Shown here: positions 45,294 through 53,559 of the stretch, one piece after another
Position numbering within the stretch: position 1 is the stretch's first letter
Layout: every line of letters starts with the position of its first letter
Origin: Acidimicrobiia bacterium
Lineage (GTDB): Bacteria > Actinomycetota > Acidimicrobiia > Acidimicrobiales > VFJN01
Direction: 5' to 3'
Length of the DNA stretch: 64,000 bases
Assembly (NCBI GenBank): GCA_009694375.1
Contig: SHVB01000010.1
Location: 1 to 64,000 of the forward strand
The notes under the pieces: model-generated
Databases searched by the model: none
What the model saw: only the letters and a program-made list of their open reading frames with translations
Told to the model about the DNA's origin: nothing
Made by a program: the position numbers and the translations under genes

Positions 45294-45951
45294 CGCCGCG
45301 CTGATGGCGGGAAAAGATCTCCGAATCGAGTGGCGCTCCCGTGTCACCACCCAGCAGATCCTGCCGTTCGCCGTGCTGGTCATCTTGTTGTTCGGGATGG
45401 CCCTCGACCCCGACCGGGGGATCTTGGCCCGGGCCAGTTCGGGCCTGTTCTGGATCGCCGTGTTGTTCTGCTCGCTGCTAGCCATCCAGCGCGCCTTCAC
45501 CATTGAGGCCGCCGACGGGGGCCGGGACGCGCTGCGGTTATCGGGTCTCGATCCGGCCGGCGTGTTCTTGGGCAAGGCAGCGGCGATCGCCGTGCAACTC
45601 ATTGCGCTGGAAATCGTTCTCGCCATTGGGGTCGTGATCATTTATGGTGCCCGGATCACGGGGTTCCCGCTCCTGTTGGCCACGTGTCTGGCCGCCACCG
45701 CGGGACTGGCGGCGGCTGGCACGCTGTACGGCGTGCTGGCTGCTGGTCTTCGCGTCCGCGAAACGTTGCTCCCGATTCTGCTCCTCCCGGTCTTGGCACC
45801 GGTGCTTATCGCCGCCACTCGGGCCTTTGAGGCGGCGCTGGGGGGCGTGGCGGTCGAGGGCTGGCCGTGGTGTGGATTGCTGGCCATGTTCGCGCTGCTC
45901 TATTTGATCTTCGGCACCCTTGCCTTCGGCACCCTGTTGGAGGAGTCATGA
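45283..45951 (+). CDS. ccmB: heme exporter membrane subunit CcmB
   Basis: A 222-residue membrane protein with about six transmembrane helices and the CcmB pattern ALMAGKDLRIEWRSR at the start and GGRDALRLSGLDPAGVFLGK after helix two. The TTG start at 45283 has AGGAG seven bases upstream. It is the permease partner of CcmA. Its stop overlaps the ccmC ATG (ATGA). Confidence 0.93.
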   Translation: MFRDAALMAGKDLRIEWRSRVTTQQILPFAVLVILLFGMALDPDRGILARASSGLFWIAVLFCSLLAIQRAFTIEAADGGRDALRLSGLDPAGVFLGKAAAIAVQLIALEIVLAIGVVIIYGARITGFPLLLATCLAATAGLAAAGTLYGVLAAGLRVRETLLPILLLPVLAPVLIAATRAFEAALGGVAVEGWPWCGLLAMFALLYLIFGTLAFGTLLEES

Positions 45952-46721
45952 CCACCCCGTCGGATGCTTCTGCCCTGCGCGCCACCACCGGCTCACGCGC
46001 CACCCGCCTGTTAGGAATCCTCACGCTGGCCGGCATGGGCCTGTTGGTGTGGTGTGCCTTTTGGTGGAGCCCACCCGATGTGGCCCAGAAGGATGCTGTC
46101 CGGCTGTTGTATGTGCACGTGCCCACCGCCATCGTGGCCTTCACGGGGTGTTTGATCACGACGGTGGCATCGGCCATGTGGTTGCGTCGCAAGAGCGAGG
46201 GATGGTGGCTGCTCGGGCTGGCGTCCGCGGAGGTGGCCTTGGTGTTCACCGCCGTCTGCCTTCTCACCGGCGCGATCTGGGGGCGCATTACCTGGGGCAC
46301 GTACTGGGATTGGGACCCTCGCATCACCTCCACCACCATGCTGTTCATCCTTTTGGTGGGCTATTTGGCATTGCGCCGCATCGATGGTGAGTCCGGAGAT
46401 GCGGCACAGCGCGGCGGGCGCAGCGCGGTGGTGGGGCTGTTGTTGTTTCCGAACGTGTTGATCGTGCACTTCTCGGTTGATTGGTGGCGTTCGTTGCACC
46501 AGACCGCCACCATCACCCGGCTCGACCCCACCATCGAGGGCGCGATGCTCTTTACCTTGATGCTCGGTATCGTGGTGTTTTCGATGTTCTTTGTCTGGCT
46601 CTTGATGCACCGCTTCCGCTTGGCTTGGTTGGACGAGCGCGTCGGGGCGTTGGGCCTCGACGATGCCATCCGGGCCCGTCGAGCCGAAGCGCACCCGCCC
46701 ACTCCCGAAGGGAAGAGCTAA
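45948..46721 (+). CDS. ccmC: heme handling protein CcmC
   Basis: A 257-residue protein with six transmembrane helices. The W-rich heme-binding motif is GTYWDWDPRITST, and conserved histidines are in YVHVPTAIVAF and SLHQTATI. CcmC attaches heme to CcmE on the outer face of the membrane. The N-terminal hydrophilic extension is about 20 residues. GGAGGAG precedes the ATG. Confidence 0.95.
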   Translation: MTTPSDASALRATTGSRATRLLGILTLAGMGLLVWCAFWWSPPDVAQKDAVRLLYVHVPTAIVAFTGCLITTVASAMWLRRKSEGWWLLGLASAEVALVFTAVCLLTGAIWGRITWGTYWDWDPRITSTTMLFILLVGYLALRRIDGESGDAAQRGGRSAVVGLLLFPNVLIVHFSVDWWRSLHQTATITRLDPTIEGAMLFTLMLGIVVFSMFFVWLLMHRFRLAWLDERVGALGLDDAIRARRAEAHPPTPEGKS

Positions 46722-46864
46722 TGCTGGCCTTCACCTACGCTGGGTACCTGGCGGCGGGTTGGGGCATCTCGCTGGCCGTGTTGGGCGGGTACGCCTGGAT
46801 CACGGTGCGCCGCGGGCGGGCTCGGGCGGCCCTGGTGCCAGCCGAGGAGCGTCGGTGGAGCTGA
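46721..46864 (+). CDS. ccmD: small membrane protein CcmD-like
   Basis: A 47-residue protein with one transmembrane helix and a basic cytoplasmic tail (VRRGRARA), between ccmC and ccmE. Its ATG overlaps the ccmC stop (TAATG). Position, size and topology identify it as CcmD, which helps release heme-CcmE. It is too short for most gene callers. Confidence 0.8.
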   Translation: MLAFTYAGYLAAGWGISLAVLGGYAWITVRRGRARAALVPAEERRWS

Positions 46865-47358
46865 GTCCACGCCCGTCGACAACGCCGGGGGCACCCGGGG
46901 GGACGCGCCGCCGCAAGCCCTGGGTGTACGGCGTGCTGATGCTGGTGGCCGTGGGTTTGGGCGTGGTCGTGTACCAGGGTCTGAACAGCGCCTCGCTCTA
47001 CTTTTACAACGCTGATGAAGCGGTGGAACAGCGCCAGGACCTCAGTGGTCGGCGATTCCGGTTACAGGGCACTGTGCAGGAGGGAACCGTCGCCACCACT
47101 GGCGATGGCGTCACGTTCACGGTGGCCTACAACGGGGTTGATGTTCGTGTCCGGCACCAGGGCGCTCCCCCCGAACTTTTTCAACCCGGCATCCCCGTGG
47201 TGCTCGAAGGCCGCTGGGCGGCGGCGGGCGGAGAGTTCGATAGCGATGTGATCAGGGTGAAGCACTCGGAGCAATACGTGGCCGATAACGGTGAGCGCCT
47301 CGCCGACGCCGATGACGGCCAGAGCGGCGACGTCCGCCCTAGCCCCCGCATTCCGTGA
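46855..47358 (+). CDS. ccmE: heme chaperone CcmE
   Basis: A 167-residue protein starting at a GTG inside the ccmD end (GAGGAG upstream). One membrane helix (about 24-43) precedes an OB-fold. The heme-binding H137 and Y141 form the H-x-x-x-Y motif in VKHSEQYVAD, the form seen in proteobacteria, not the C-x-x-x-Y form of some archaea and others. It carries heme covalently to CcmF. Its tail is Asp-rich. Confidence 0.94.
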   Translation: MELSPRPSTTPGAPGGTRRRKPWVYGVLMLVAVGLGVVVYQGLNSASLYFYNADEAVEQRQDLSGRRFRLQGTVQEGTVATTGDGVTFTVAYNGVDVRVRHQGAPPELFQPGIPVVLEGRWAAAGGEFDSDVIRVKHSEQYVADNGERLADADDGQSGDVRPSPRIP

Positions 47359-49334
47359 ACGCGGCGCTCGGCACTGCCGGCATCGTGTTGGGGTTCGCGG
47401 CATCCTGCCTCGGCGTGGTGACGCTGGCCGTTGGCCTGCGGCAGAAGCGACCGCGGCTTCTCGAAACCGGCTGGACTTACAGCCTCTTGGCGTTACTGGG
47501 CGCCATTGTCGCCGTCGTAGCGATGCAACGGGCTCTCATCACCCGCGATTTCTCCATGGGGTTCGTCCACGACCACGGTTCGTCTCGCACGCCGGCCCTG
47601 TTCAACGTGGCCACGATGTGGTCGGCGCTCGAGGGTTCGATTCTCCTGTGGGTGGCGATCCTCACCGGGTACACCGTGCATGTGGCGCGGAAGTTTCGGG
47701 CCCGTCTGACCGACCCACTGGTGGGGATGGCCCTGCTGGTGATGCTGGTGGTCTGTGCTTTCTTTTTTCTTCTAATCCTCGGGCCCGCCAACCCCTTCAC
47801 CACGGTGTCGGCCTTACCCGGTTTCGATGGTCCGGGTCCGAATCCGCTGCTGCAGGAGCACATCCTGATGGCGATTCATCCGCCGATGCTCTACCTGGGA
47901 TACGTGGGGTTCACGGTGCCGTTTGCCTTTGCCATCGCGGCACTGGCCACGGGTCGTCTCGGTGAAGGTTGGCTGTTGGAAACCAGGCGGGCCACTCTCA
48001 CCGCCTGGGGGTTTCTCACCATCGGGATCATTCTCGGTGCGTGGTGGAGTTACGAAGTCCTTGGTTGGGGTGGCTATTGGGGCTGGGACCCGGTGGAGAA
48101 CGCCTCGTTGCTGCCGTGGCTCACCGGTACCGCCTATCTGCATTCGGTGCTGGTGCAGGAACGTCGCGGCATGCTGCGGGTCTGGAACCTTTCCCTGCTC
48201 TGCGCCACCTTCAGCCTCACGATCCTTGGCACGTTCCTCACCCGTTCCGGGGTACTCGAGTCGGTGCATGCCTTTAGCGACAGCGACATTGGGGTCTGGC
48301 TCCTGTCGTTCTTCGCCCTCACCGTGGCGGTCACCCTCGGCCTCATCGGCTGGCGGGGCGACCAGTTGCGCTCGCCCGGGCAGATCGATTCTCCCCTCTC
48401 GCGCGAGAGTGCCTTTCTCGTCAACAACGTGTTGTTTGCCGCCTTCGCCTTTGTAGTACTGCTGGGCACGGTGTTCCCGTTGATTGCCGAGGCGGTCAAC
48501 GGGCGCGGGGTGGCGGTCGGACCGCCGTACTTCAATAGGATGACCGTACCGATCGGTCTGGCCTTGCTATTCATGATGGCCGTCGCCCCGGTGCTGCCGT
48601 GGCGGAAGGCCTCCACCGAGTTGCTCTCCAAGCGATTGTTCTTCCCGGCCTGGGCGGCGGCCATCACCGCGGTGGTAGCCGTGGCCCTGGGCACCCGAGG
48701 TTTTGGCACGGTGGCCACTTTCGCGTTGGGTGCGTTTGCCGGTGGGGCCGCGCTCCGGCAGGTGGTTCTCGCTACTCGCCGGCAAGGTTGGCGGGGCTTC
48801 GTAGGTCGCGCCAACGGGGGGATGATCGTGCACCTTGGGGTGGTGATTATCGCCGTGGCGATCGCCACCAACGGTCACTTCCTGCGCGAGGTCGAGACTT
48901 CTTTCGAGCCGGGGCAGACGCTGACGGTGGGGGGTCATGAGATCACCTACCTACGCACCGTCGTGGTGGAGGAACGCAACCGAACGGCCACCAAGGTGAG
49001 CGTGCAGATCGATGGCGACCAGATCTACGAGCCGGCCCTTTCGCGTTACCCCGGGTTTGGTTCCCTGATCGGCACGCCGTCGGTGAAGACGGGCCTGCGC
49101 GAAGACGTGTACATCACCGTGACCCGACTTCCTGAGGGTGCCGACGGTCCCGTGGTGCTCCGGGTGATTATTCAACCGATGGCCCTCTGGCTTTGGATTG
49201 GCGGCGGGGTAATGCTGTTGGGCACGATCTTGGCGGCGTGGCCAGGCCGTCGTCGGCGACCAACCGATCCGGTGTCGGCGCTGATTCCTCTCGACGGTCC
49301 GGTTTCGGTGGCCCCGGGGCGAGGGACGGAGTGA
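47355..49334 (+). CDS. ccmF: heme lyase CcmF
   Basis: A 659-residue membrane protein with about 14-15 helices. The WWD-type heme site reads WSYEVLGWGGYWGWDPVE. External histidines are in EHILMAIHPPMLYLGYVGF and near the later conserved helices. The final large periplasmic domain precedes a last helix. It ligates heme to apocytochrome c. It starts GTG, overlapping the ccmE stop (GTGA). Confidence 0.95.
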   Translation: MNAALGTAGIVLGFAASCLGVVTLAVGLRQKRPRLLETGWTYSLLALLGAIVAVVAMQRALITRDFSMGFVHDHGSSRTPALFNVATMWSALEGSILLWVAILTGYTVHVARKFRARLTDPLVGMALLVMLVVCAFFFLLILGPANPFTTVSALPGFDGPGPNPLLQEHILMAIHPPMLYLGYVGFTVPFAFAIAALATGRLGEGWLLETRRATLTAWGFLTIGIILGAWWSYEVLGWGGYWGWDPVENASLLPWLTGTAYLHSVLVQERRGMLRVWNLSLLCATFSLTILGTFLTRSGVLESVHAFSDSDIGVWLLSFFALTVAVTLGLIGWRGDQLRSPGQIDSPLSRESAFLVNNVLFAAFAFVVLLGTVFPLIAEAVNGRGVAVGPPYFNRMTVPIGLALLFMMAVAPVLPWRKASTELLSKRLFFPAWAAAITAVVAVALGTRGFGTVATFALGAFAGGAALRQVVLATRRQGWRGFVGRANGGMIVHLGVVIIAVAIATNGHFLREVETSFEPGQTLTVGGHEITYLRTVVVEERNRTATKVSVQIDGDQIYEPALSRYPGFGSLIGTPSVKTGLREDVYITVTRLPEGADGPVVLRVIIQPMALWLWIGGGVMLLGTILAAWPGRRRRPTDPVSALIPLDGPVSVAPGRGTE

Positions 49335-49927
49335 GCGTCGCGGGCGCTGAGCCTGATCGTTCCGATGATCTCCCTGGCTCGGTTCGGGACGGGCGGCCGA
49401 TGGTGATCGTGGCGGTGGTGTTGGCCGTGGTGGTGGCGTTGTTGATTGCCGTGCTGGCCACTCGTTCCCCCAGTGGGGAACGCAGTCGGCAGAGTCCGCT
49501 CCTGGGTCGGCCCGCCCCAGCCATTGTGGGCACCACCCTGGCCGGGGACGGCTTCGATCTGGCTGCGTACCGGGGCCGCTGGGTGGTGGTGAACTTCTTC
49601 GCCACCTGGTGCATTCCCTGCGTGCAGGAGCACCCGGAACTGGCCAAGTTCCAGGCCCGTCATGCCAGCACCGGCGACGCCGCCTTGGTGAGTGTCTTGT
49701 TCGACAACACCGCCGATGAGGCGCAGGTGTTTTTTACCGAGAACGGCGGTGACTGGCCGGTGGTGGTCGATGAGGCGGGCGCGGTAGGGGTGGACTACGG
49801 CGTGGCCCGCGTACCCGAATCGTTCCTGGTGGCGCCCAACGGCATCGTGGCTCAGCGCCTCGTAGGCGGGGTTACCGCCGCCGAAGTCGACGACCTCATC
49901 GCCCAGTACGAGGGGGCTCCGGAGTGA
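49331..49927 (+). CDS. ccmG: thiol-disulfide oxidoreductase CcmG/DsbE
   Basis: A 198-residue TlpA/DsbE-like protein. A membrane anchor at about 24-43 precedes a thioredoxin fold with active site C94-I-P-C97 (FATWCIPCVQE). The cis-proline region RVPESFLVAP follows. It keeps the cytochrome CxxCH cysteines reduced. The GTG start overlaps the ccmF stop by 3 bases. Confidence 0.92.
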   Translation: MSVAGAEPDRSDDLPGSVRDGRPMVIVAVVLAVVVALLIAVLATRSPSGERSRQSPLLGRPAPAIVGTTLAGDGFDLAAYRGRWVVVNFFATWCIPCVQEHPELAKFQARHASTGDAALVSVLFDNTADEAQVFFTENGGDWPVVVDEAGAVGVDYGVARVPESFLVAPNGIVAQRLVGGVTAAEVDDLIAQYEGAPE

Positions 49928-50397
49928 CTGCACTGGTTCGGCATCCACGCTTTCGACGGTGGGGGTGGATCGTCATTGCCGCCCTGATGCTCGTTTCGTT
50001 GGGGCGCGCCACGCTGGAGGCTGGTCCGCCCCGCACCACGGCGGAACAGGTCCGGGTCATCGGCGCCACCCTTAAGTGCCCCACCTGTCGCAGCCAGTCG
50101 GTGGCGGGCTCGGATGCTGCCGCAGCCAAAGCGATCCGCAACGAGATCACCCAACGGGTGGAGGCGGGGGAGTCGGGCGATGAAATCCGCCGGGCCATCT
50201 CAGCCACCTACGACGATGTGCAACTGATCCCCCCGGCGAGTGGGTTCGAGGGGTTGGTGTGGATCCTCCCAGTGTTCGTCCTCGTGCTAGCTCTCGCCGG
50301 TGTCGCCACCGGGGTGGCGCGCTGGCAGAGCGCCACCACGCGGCACGCGACCGAAGCCGATCGGGCTCTGGTGCACAAAGCCTTGGACAAGCGATGA
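49924..50397 (+). CDS. ccmH: cytochrome c biogenesis protein CcmH
   Basis: A 157-residue CcmH/CycL protein with redox pair C52-P-T-C55 in LKCPTCRSQSVAGSDA. An N-terminal helix (about 14-28) and a C-terminal helix (about 116-135) flank the domain. It reduces the haem-binding site of apocytochrome c together with CcmG. It overlaps ccmG and the next gene by 4 bases each. Confidence 0.93.
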   Translation: MTALVRHPRFRRWGWIVIAALMLVSLGRATLEAGPPRTTAEQVRVIGATLKCPTCRSQSVAGSDAAAAKAIRNEITQRVEAGESGDEIRRAISATYDDVQLIPPASGFEGLVWILPVFVLVLALAGVATGVARWQSATTRHATEADRALVHKALDKR

Positions 50398-51095
50398 GCG
50401 ACTTGGAGGACCAGCGGGAGTTCCTGTTGCGCTCGTTGGAGGATCTCGAACGCGAACATGACGCCGGCGACATCGAAGAGCAGGACTACGGCGTGCTCAA
50501 GGACGACTACACCGCCCGGGCGGCAGCGGTCTTGCGGGCGATCGAGCAGGGTGGGGTGCGGGCACCGGTATCAGCGCGGCGCCGCCGGTCGTGGGTGGCG
50601 GTGGGGGGAGTGGTGCTTTTCGCTCTGCTGGCGGCGGTCTTGGTGGCGCAGGGTTCGGGTCGTCGCGATGCCGGCGACACGCTGACCGGGGGTATCCGCC
50701 AGTCCAGTACGGAGAAACTCAACGAGGCGGGTCGGCGGGGCAGCGAGGGGGACTACCCGGGCGGGATCGCCCTCTACGACGAGGTACTCGTGGCCGACCC
50801 CGATAATCGCGAAGCTCTTACCTACCGGGGCTGGTTCCTCTTCTTGTCGGGGGAGCGCGCCGAGGGTCTGACCCAACTGTTGGAAGTGGCTACCGCGCAG
50901 GGCGACTACCCCGACGTGCACGCCTTCCTGGCGGTGGTGTTCGACCGGAATGGGCTGAGTGCGGAGGCACTGCAGGAACTCCGTTTGCTCGACGGACTCG
51001 ACGCTCCGGCGTACATTCGCGACATCGTTGCCCCCTTGCGCGACCGGCTCGAAGCCGCCGCGTCGAGTACCACCACTGTCGCCGGTGGCGGCTGA
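50394..51095 (+). CDS. CcmI-like TPR protein
   Basis: A 233-residue protein with an acidic N-terminal helical stretch (SDLEDQREFLLRSLEDLE), one membrane helix (about 64-84), and a periplasmic TPR-like helical region (about 110-215). This is the N-terminal plus TPR layout of CcmI, the apocytochrome c chaperone of the CcmFHI complex. It ends the ccm operon with a Ser/Thr tail. Confidence 0.85.
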   Translation: MSDLEDQREFLLRSLEDLEREHDAGDIEEQDYGVLKDDYTARAAAVLRAIEQGGVRAPVSARRRRSWVAVGGVVLFALLAAVLVAQGSGRRDAGDTLTGGIRQSSTEKLNEAGRRGSEGDYPGGIALYDEVLVADPDNREALTYRGWFLFLSGERAEGLTQLLEVATAQGDYPDVHAFLAVVFDRNGLSAEALQELRLLDGLDAPAYIRDIVAPLRDRLEAAASSTTTVAGGG

Positions 51096-51102
51096 ATCAC
51101 CC

Positions 51103-51567
51103 TTAGGCGGGCGGGGGTAGGTAGTGACCCTTGGTGATTCGGTTGGCATCCCAGGCCAGGACCCAGGTGGACGCTTTTTGCCACCGGAGGTCGTCTTTGA
51201 GTTTCAGACCCTGCACCAGGAGGGCATCGAGGACATCGGGGATCACGTCACCGTGGCTGCAGAAGGCCGCGTTCGTATTTCGCAGGCCGTTCGCCGCCGC
51301 TAAGGCTCCCGCCGCTCCCGCCCCTTCGGTGAGGCAAGCCTCGCTCCGCACCGGCAGATCGAGGCGTTGGGCTAGGGGCTCGAGGGTTCGCTCGCAGCGG
51401 AGAAAGGGACTGGCGAGCAAAACGGTGATGCCACTGTGGGCGAACTGCCTGGCCAGAGCAGTGGCCTGGCGCTGTCCTCGGGGGGACAGCGGTCGCTGCT
51501 CGTCGGCTCCGTCGTGATCGCGGCGATGACCAGCGTCGGCATGGCGTATCAGGTAGAGCTTGCCCAT
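51103..51567 (-). CDS. SixA-like histidine phosphatase
   Basis: A 154-residue phosphohistidine phosphatase. The catalytic RHA motif is in YLIRHADAGHRRD, and a second His lies in FCSHGDVIPD. The length equals that of SixA. Its stop is close to the convergent ccm operon end. It is 42 bp downstream of the cysteine desulfurase on the same strand and is probably in the same transcript. Confidence 0.9.
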   Translation of the reverse strand: MGKLYLIRHADAGHRRDHDGADEQRPLSPRGQRQATALARQFAHSGITVLLASPFLRCERTLEPLAQRLDLPVRSEACLTEGAGAAGALAAANGLRNTNAAFCSHGDVIPDVLDALLVQGLKLKDDLRWQKASTWVLAWDANRITKGHYLPPPA

Positions 51568-51609
51568 TCCGCCGGGAGGATAGTCGCGTGCCTGATCGAC
51601 TCGGCAAGC

Positions 51610-52707
51610 TCAACGCAAGCTGCGCAGGGCCTCCAGGATGGGCGGGAGGGCATCGATGGCGGCGGTGACGTCGGCCTCGGTGGTGTTCCATCCCACCGAT
51701 AGCCGGAGGCTGCGGTGCGCGTCTAGCCCCATGGCTTCCAGTACCGGGGAGGGCTCGAGAGCCTCCGAAGAGCAGGCGCTGCCGGAGTGGGCGGCCACCC
51801 CGGCGCGATCGAGGCCAAGAATGACCGCCTGTGGCTCGATGCCGTCGATGCCAAGACACACGAGGTGGGGGAGCCGATTGATGGGATCTCCATAGCGATG
51901 CACGCCGATCATGGTGTCGGCGGCCGCCGCGATGCGCTCGGTGAGGCGGCGTTGCTCGGCGCTCTCGGTGTCGGTGTTCACGGCGGCGGCGGCGGCCCCG
52001 AACCCGGCGATGGACGACACCGACTCGAGTCCGGCGCGCCGGGCCCGTTCCTGCTCGCCACCGAGGAGGAGGGGTCGCACTCGCAGGCCGCGGCGCACCA
52101 GCAGGGCGCCCACCCCGGCGGGCCCACCGAACTTGTGGGCCGACACGGACAGCAGATCGGCGCCGAGGTCGTCGAAGGTGATGGTGTCGTGGCCGATGGC
52201 TTGGGCCGCATCAACGTGCACGAGGACACCCCGAGATTGGCATCGGGCCACGACTTCAGCCACTGGCTGCGTGGTGCCAACCTCGTGGTTTCCCCACTGG
52301 ACATGCACCACGGCGGTGTCCGGGCGAAGGGCGTTGAGCACTTCGTCGGGATCGATGCGACCGTGGTGATCGGTGCCCACCAGTGTCACCTCGCCGTTGG
52401 CCGCCGCCCCGAGTCGTACTGCGGAGTGCTCCACGGCCGCCAGCACCTGGTGACTACCCCGCTCGGCTGCCCCCCAGCAGGCCGCCGCGATTGCCTCGGT
52501 AGCCCCACTGGTGAACACAATCGAACGGGGGCGGGTGCCGAGGAGGTCGGCTACCTGCTCACGGGCGGTTTCTACCGTCACCCGGGCTTCAAGGCCTTCG
52601 GCATAGATGCGTCCGGGGTCGCCCGCCTGGCCCAACCACTTGGTCATCAAGGCGAGCGCCTCGGGGCGCAAGGGCGAGGTCGACGCGTGGTCGAGGTAGT
52701 GCCGCAT
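51610..52707 (-). CDS. cysteine desulfurase (IscS/NifS-like)
   Basis: A 365-residue PLP enzyme. Lysine K192 in SVSAHKFGGPAG binds PLP; the active cysteine is C312 in HSGSACSSEALEPS. The S-A-C-S-S-E loop is the long form of IscS/NifS-type proteins. It mobilises sulfur for Fe-S clusters and thio-modification. It starts 10 bp after the regulator gene and may be controlled by it. Confidence 0.94.
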   Translation of the reverse strand: MRHYLDHASTSPLRPEALALMTKWLGQAGDPGRIYAEGLEARVTVETAREQVADLLGTRPRSIVFTSGATEAIAAACWGAAERGSHQVLAAVEHSAVRLGAAANGEVTLVGTDHHGRIDPDEVLNALRPDTAVVHVQWGNHEVGTTQPVAEVVARCQSRGVLVHVDAAQAIGHDTITFDDLGADLLSVSAHKFGGPAGVGALLVRRGLRVRPLLLGGEQERARRAGLESVSSIAGFGAAAAAVNTDTESAEQRRLTERIAAAADTMIGVHRYGDPINRLPHLVCLGIDGIEPQAVILGLDRAGVAAHSGSACSSEALEPSPVLEAMGLDAHRSLRLSVGWNTTEADVTAAIDALPPILEALRSLR

Positions 52708-52717
52708 TACGGGTCGC

Positions 52718-53500
52718 TCAGCCGATGATGGACGTGATGCAGCGATCGTCGCCCATGGGACGGCTTTGGGTCGTGGCGGTGTCGGCTTGGCCGTAGAGGG
52801 CGCCGAGCATGCCGCGCACCAGGCCCCGGTCTACCGCGCAGATCACCGGGTGCTCAATGGCAGCATCCCCGAAGGGACAGTGGTCCGACACGATGCGTAG
52901 CCCGTCGCCGTGACGTTCGGCATGGGCGGCGAACCCGTGGGCGGTGAGGGCGTCGGCTACCGCGTGAAGGGCGGTGCGGAACGATTTCTGGGCTGCTCCG
53001 GTGGAGGCCGCATCAGCCAGAGCCGCCGCACCCGGCCCGCCCATGGCCTCGGCCATCGCCTGTCCGTATTTCACCCCTACCTCCTCAGCCATCGCCTCGG
53101 CGGTGCCGTCGGGCAGCAGGGAGAGGGCGTTGCCGAGCAGGGTGACGAGGAGGTCGTCGTGGCGCACGGGGAGTTCGAGGGTCATCTCGGGAGACGACAC
53201 CCGGTAGTGCTTTGAGGGACGACCGGCACCGGCGCCGCTGCGCCCGATGGAAACGTCGATGTAGCCGCCGCCGGCCAGTTTGTCGAGGTGATGGCGGGCG
53301 ACGTTGGGGTGGAGTTCGAACCGTTCGGCCACGGCGGCGGTGGTGACGCCGACCGGGTCGGTGTGGCCCTCGGCGACTTCGCTGCGCTCATGCACGAACA
53401 GGTAAATTTCTCGGCGAGTGGGGTCGCCAAAGGCTGAGGTGATGGCCGTAACGGCCGAGGAGAACTCTCTCGGAGTGAGCGGTTGGGGGACTACGGACAT
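52718..53500 (-). CDS. SufR-like Fe-S cluster sensing regulator
   Basis: A 260-residue winged-helix regulator. The HTH region is AAVAERFELHPNVARHHLDK and the wing is around GRPSKHYRV. The C-terminal domain has C208, C221 and C254; C208-x12-C221 matches the first spacing of the SufR cluster ligands, as in actinobacterial suf regulators. It heads an operon with cysteine desulfurase and is divergent from the mrp gene (59-bp gap), so it may sense cluster status and control both directions. Confidence 0.85.
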   Translation of the reverse strand: MSVVPQPLTPREFSSAVTAITSAFGDPTRREIYLFVHERSEVAEGHTDPVGVTTAAVAERFELHPNVARHHLDKLAGGGYIDVSIGRSGAGAGRPSKHYRVSSPEMTLELPVRHDDLLVTLLGNALSLLPDGTAEAMAEEVGVKYGQAMAEAMGGPGAAALADAASTGAAQKSFRTALHAVADALTAHGFAAHAERHGDGLRIVSDHCPFGDAAIEHPVICAVDRGLVRGMLGALYGQADTATTQSRPMGDDRCITSIIG

Positions 53501-53559
53501 CGCCCAGTATTGTACCGAAGGCTGAAGTGGATTTCCCCTGAACTTGGAGCGATTGCCTT

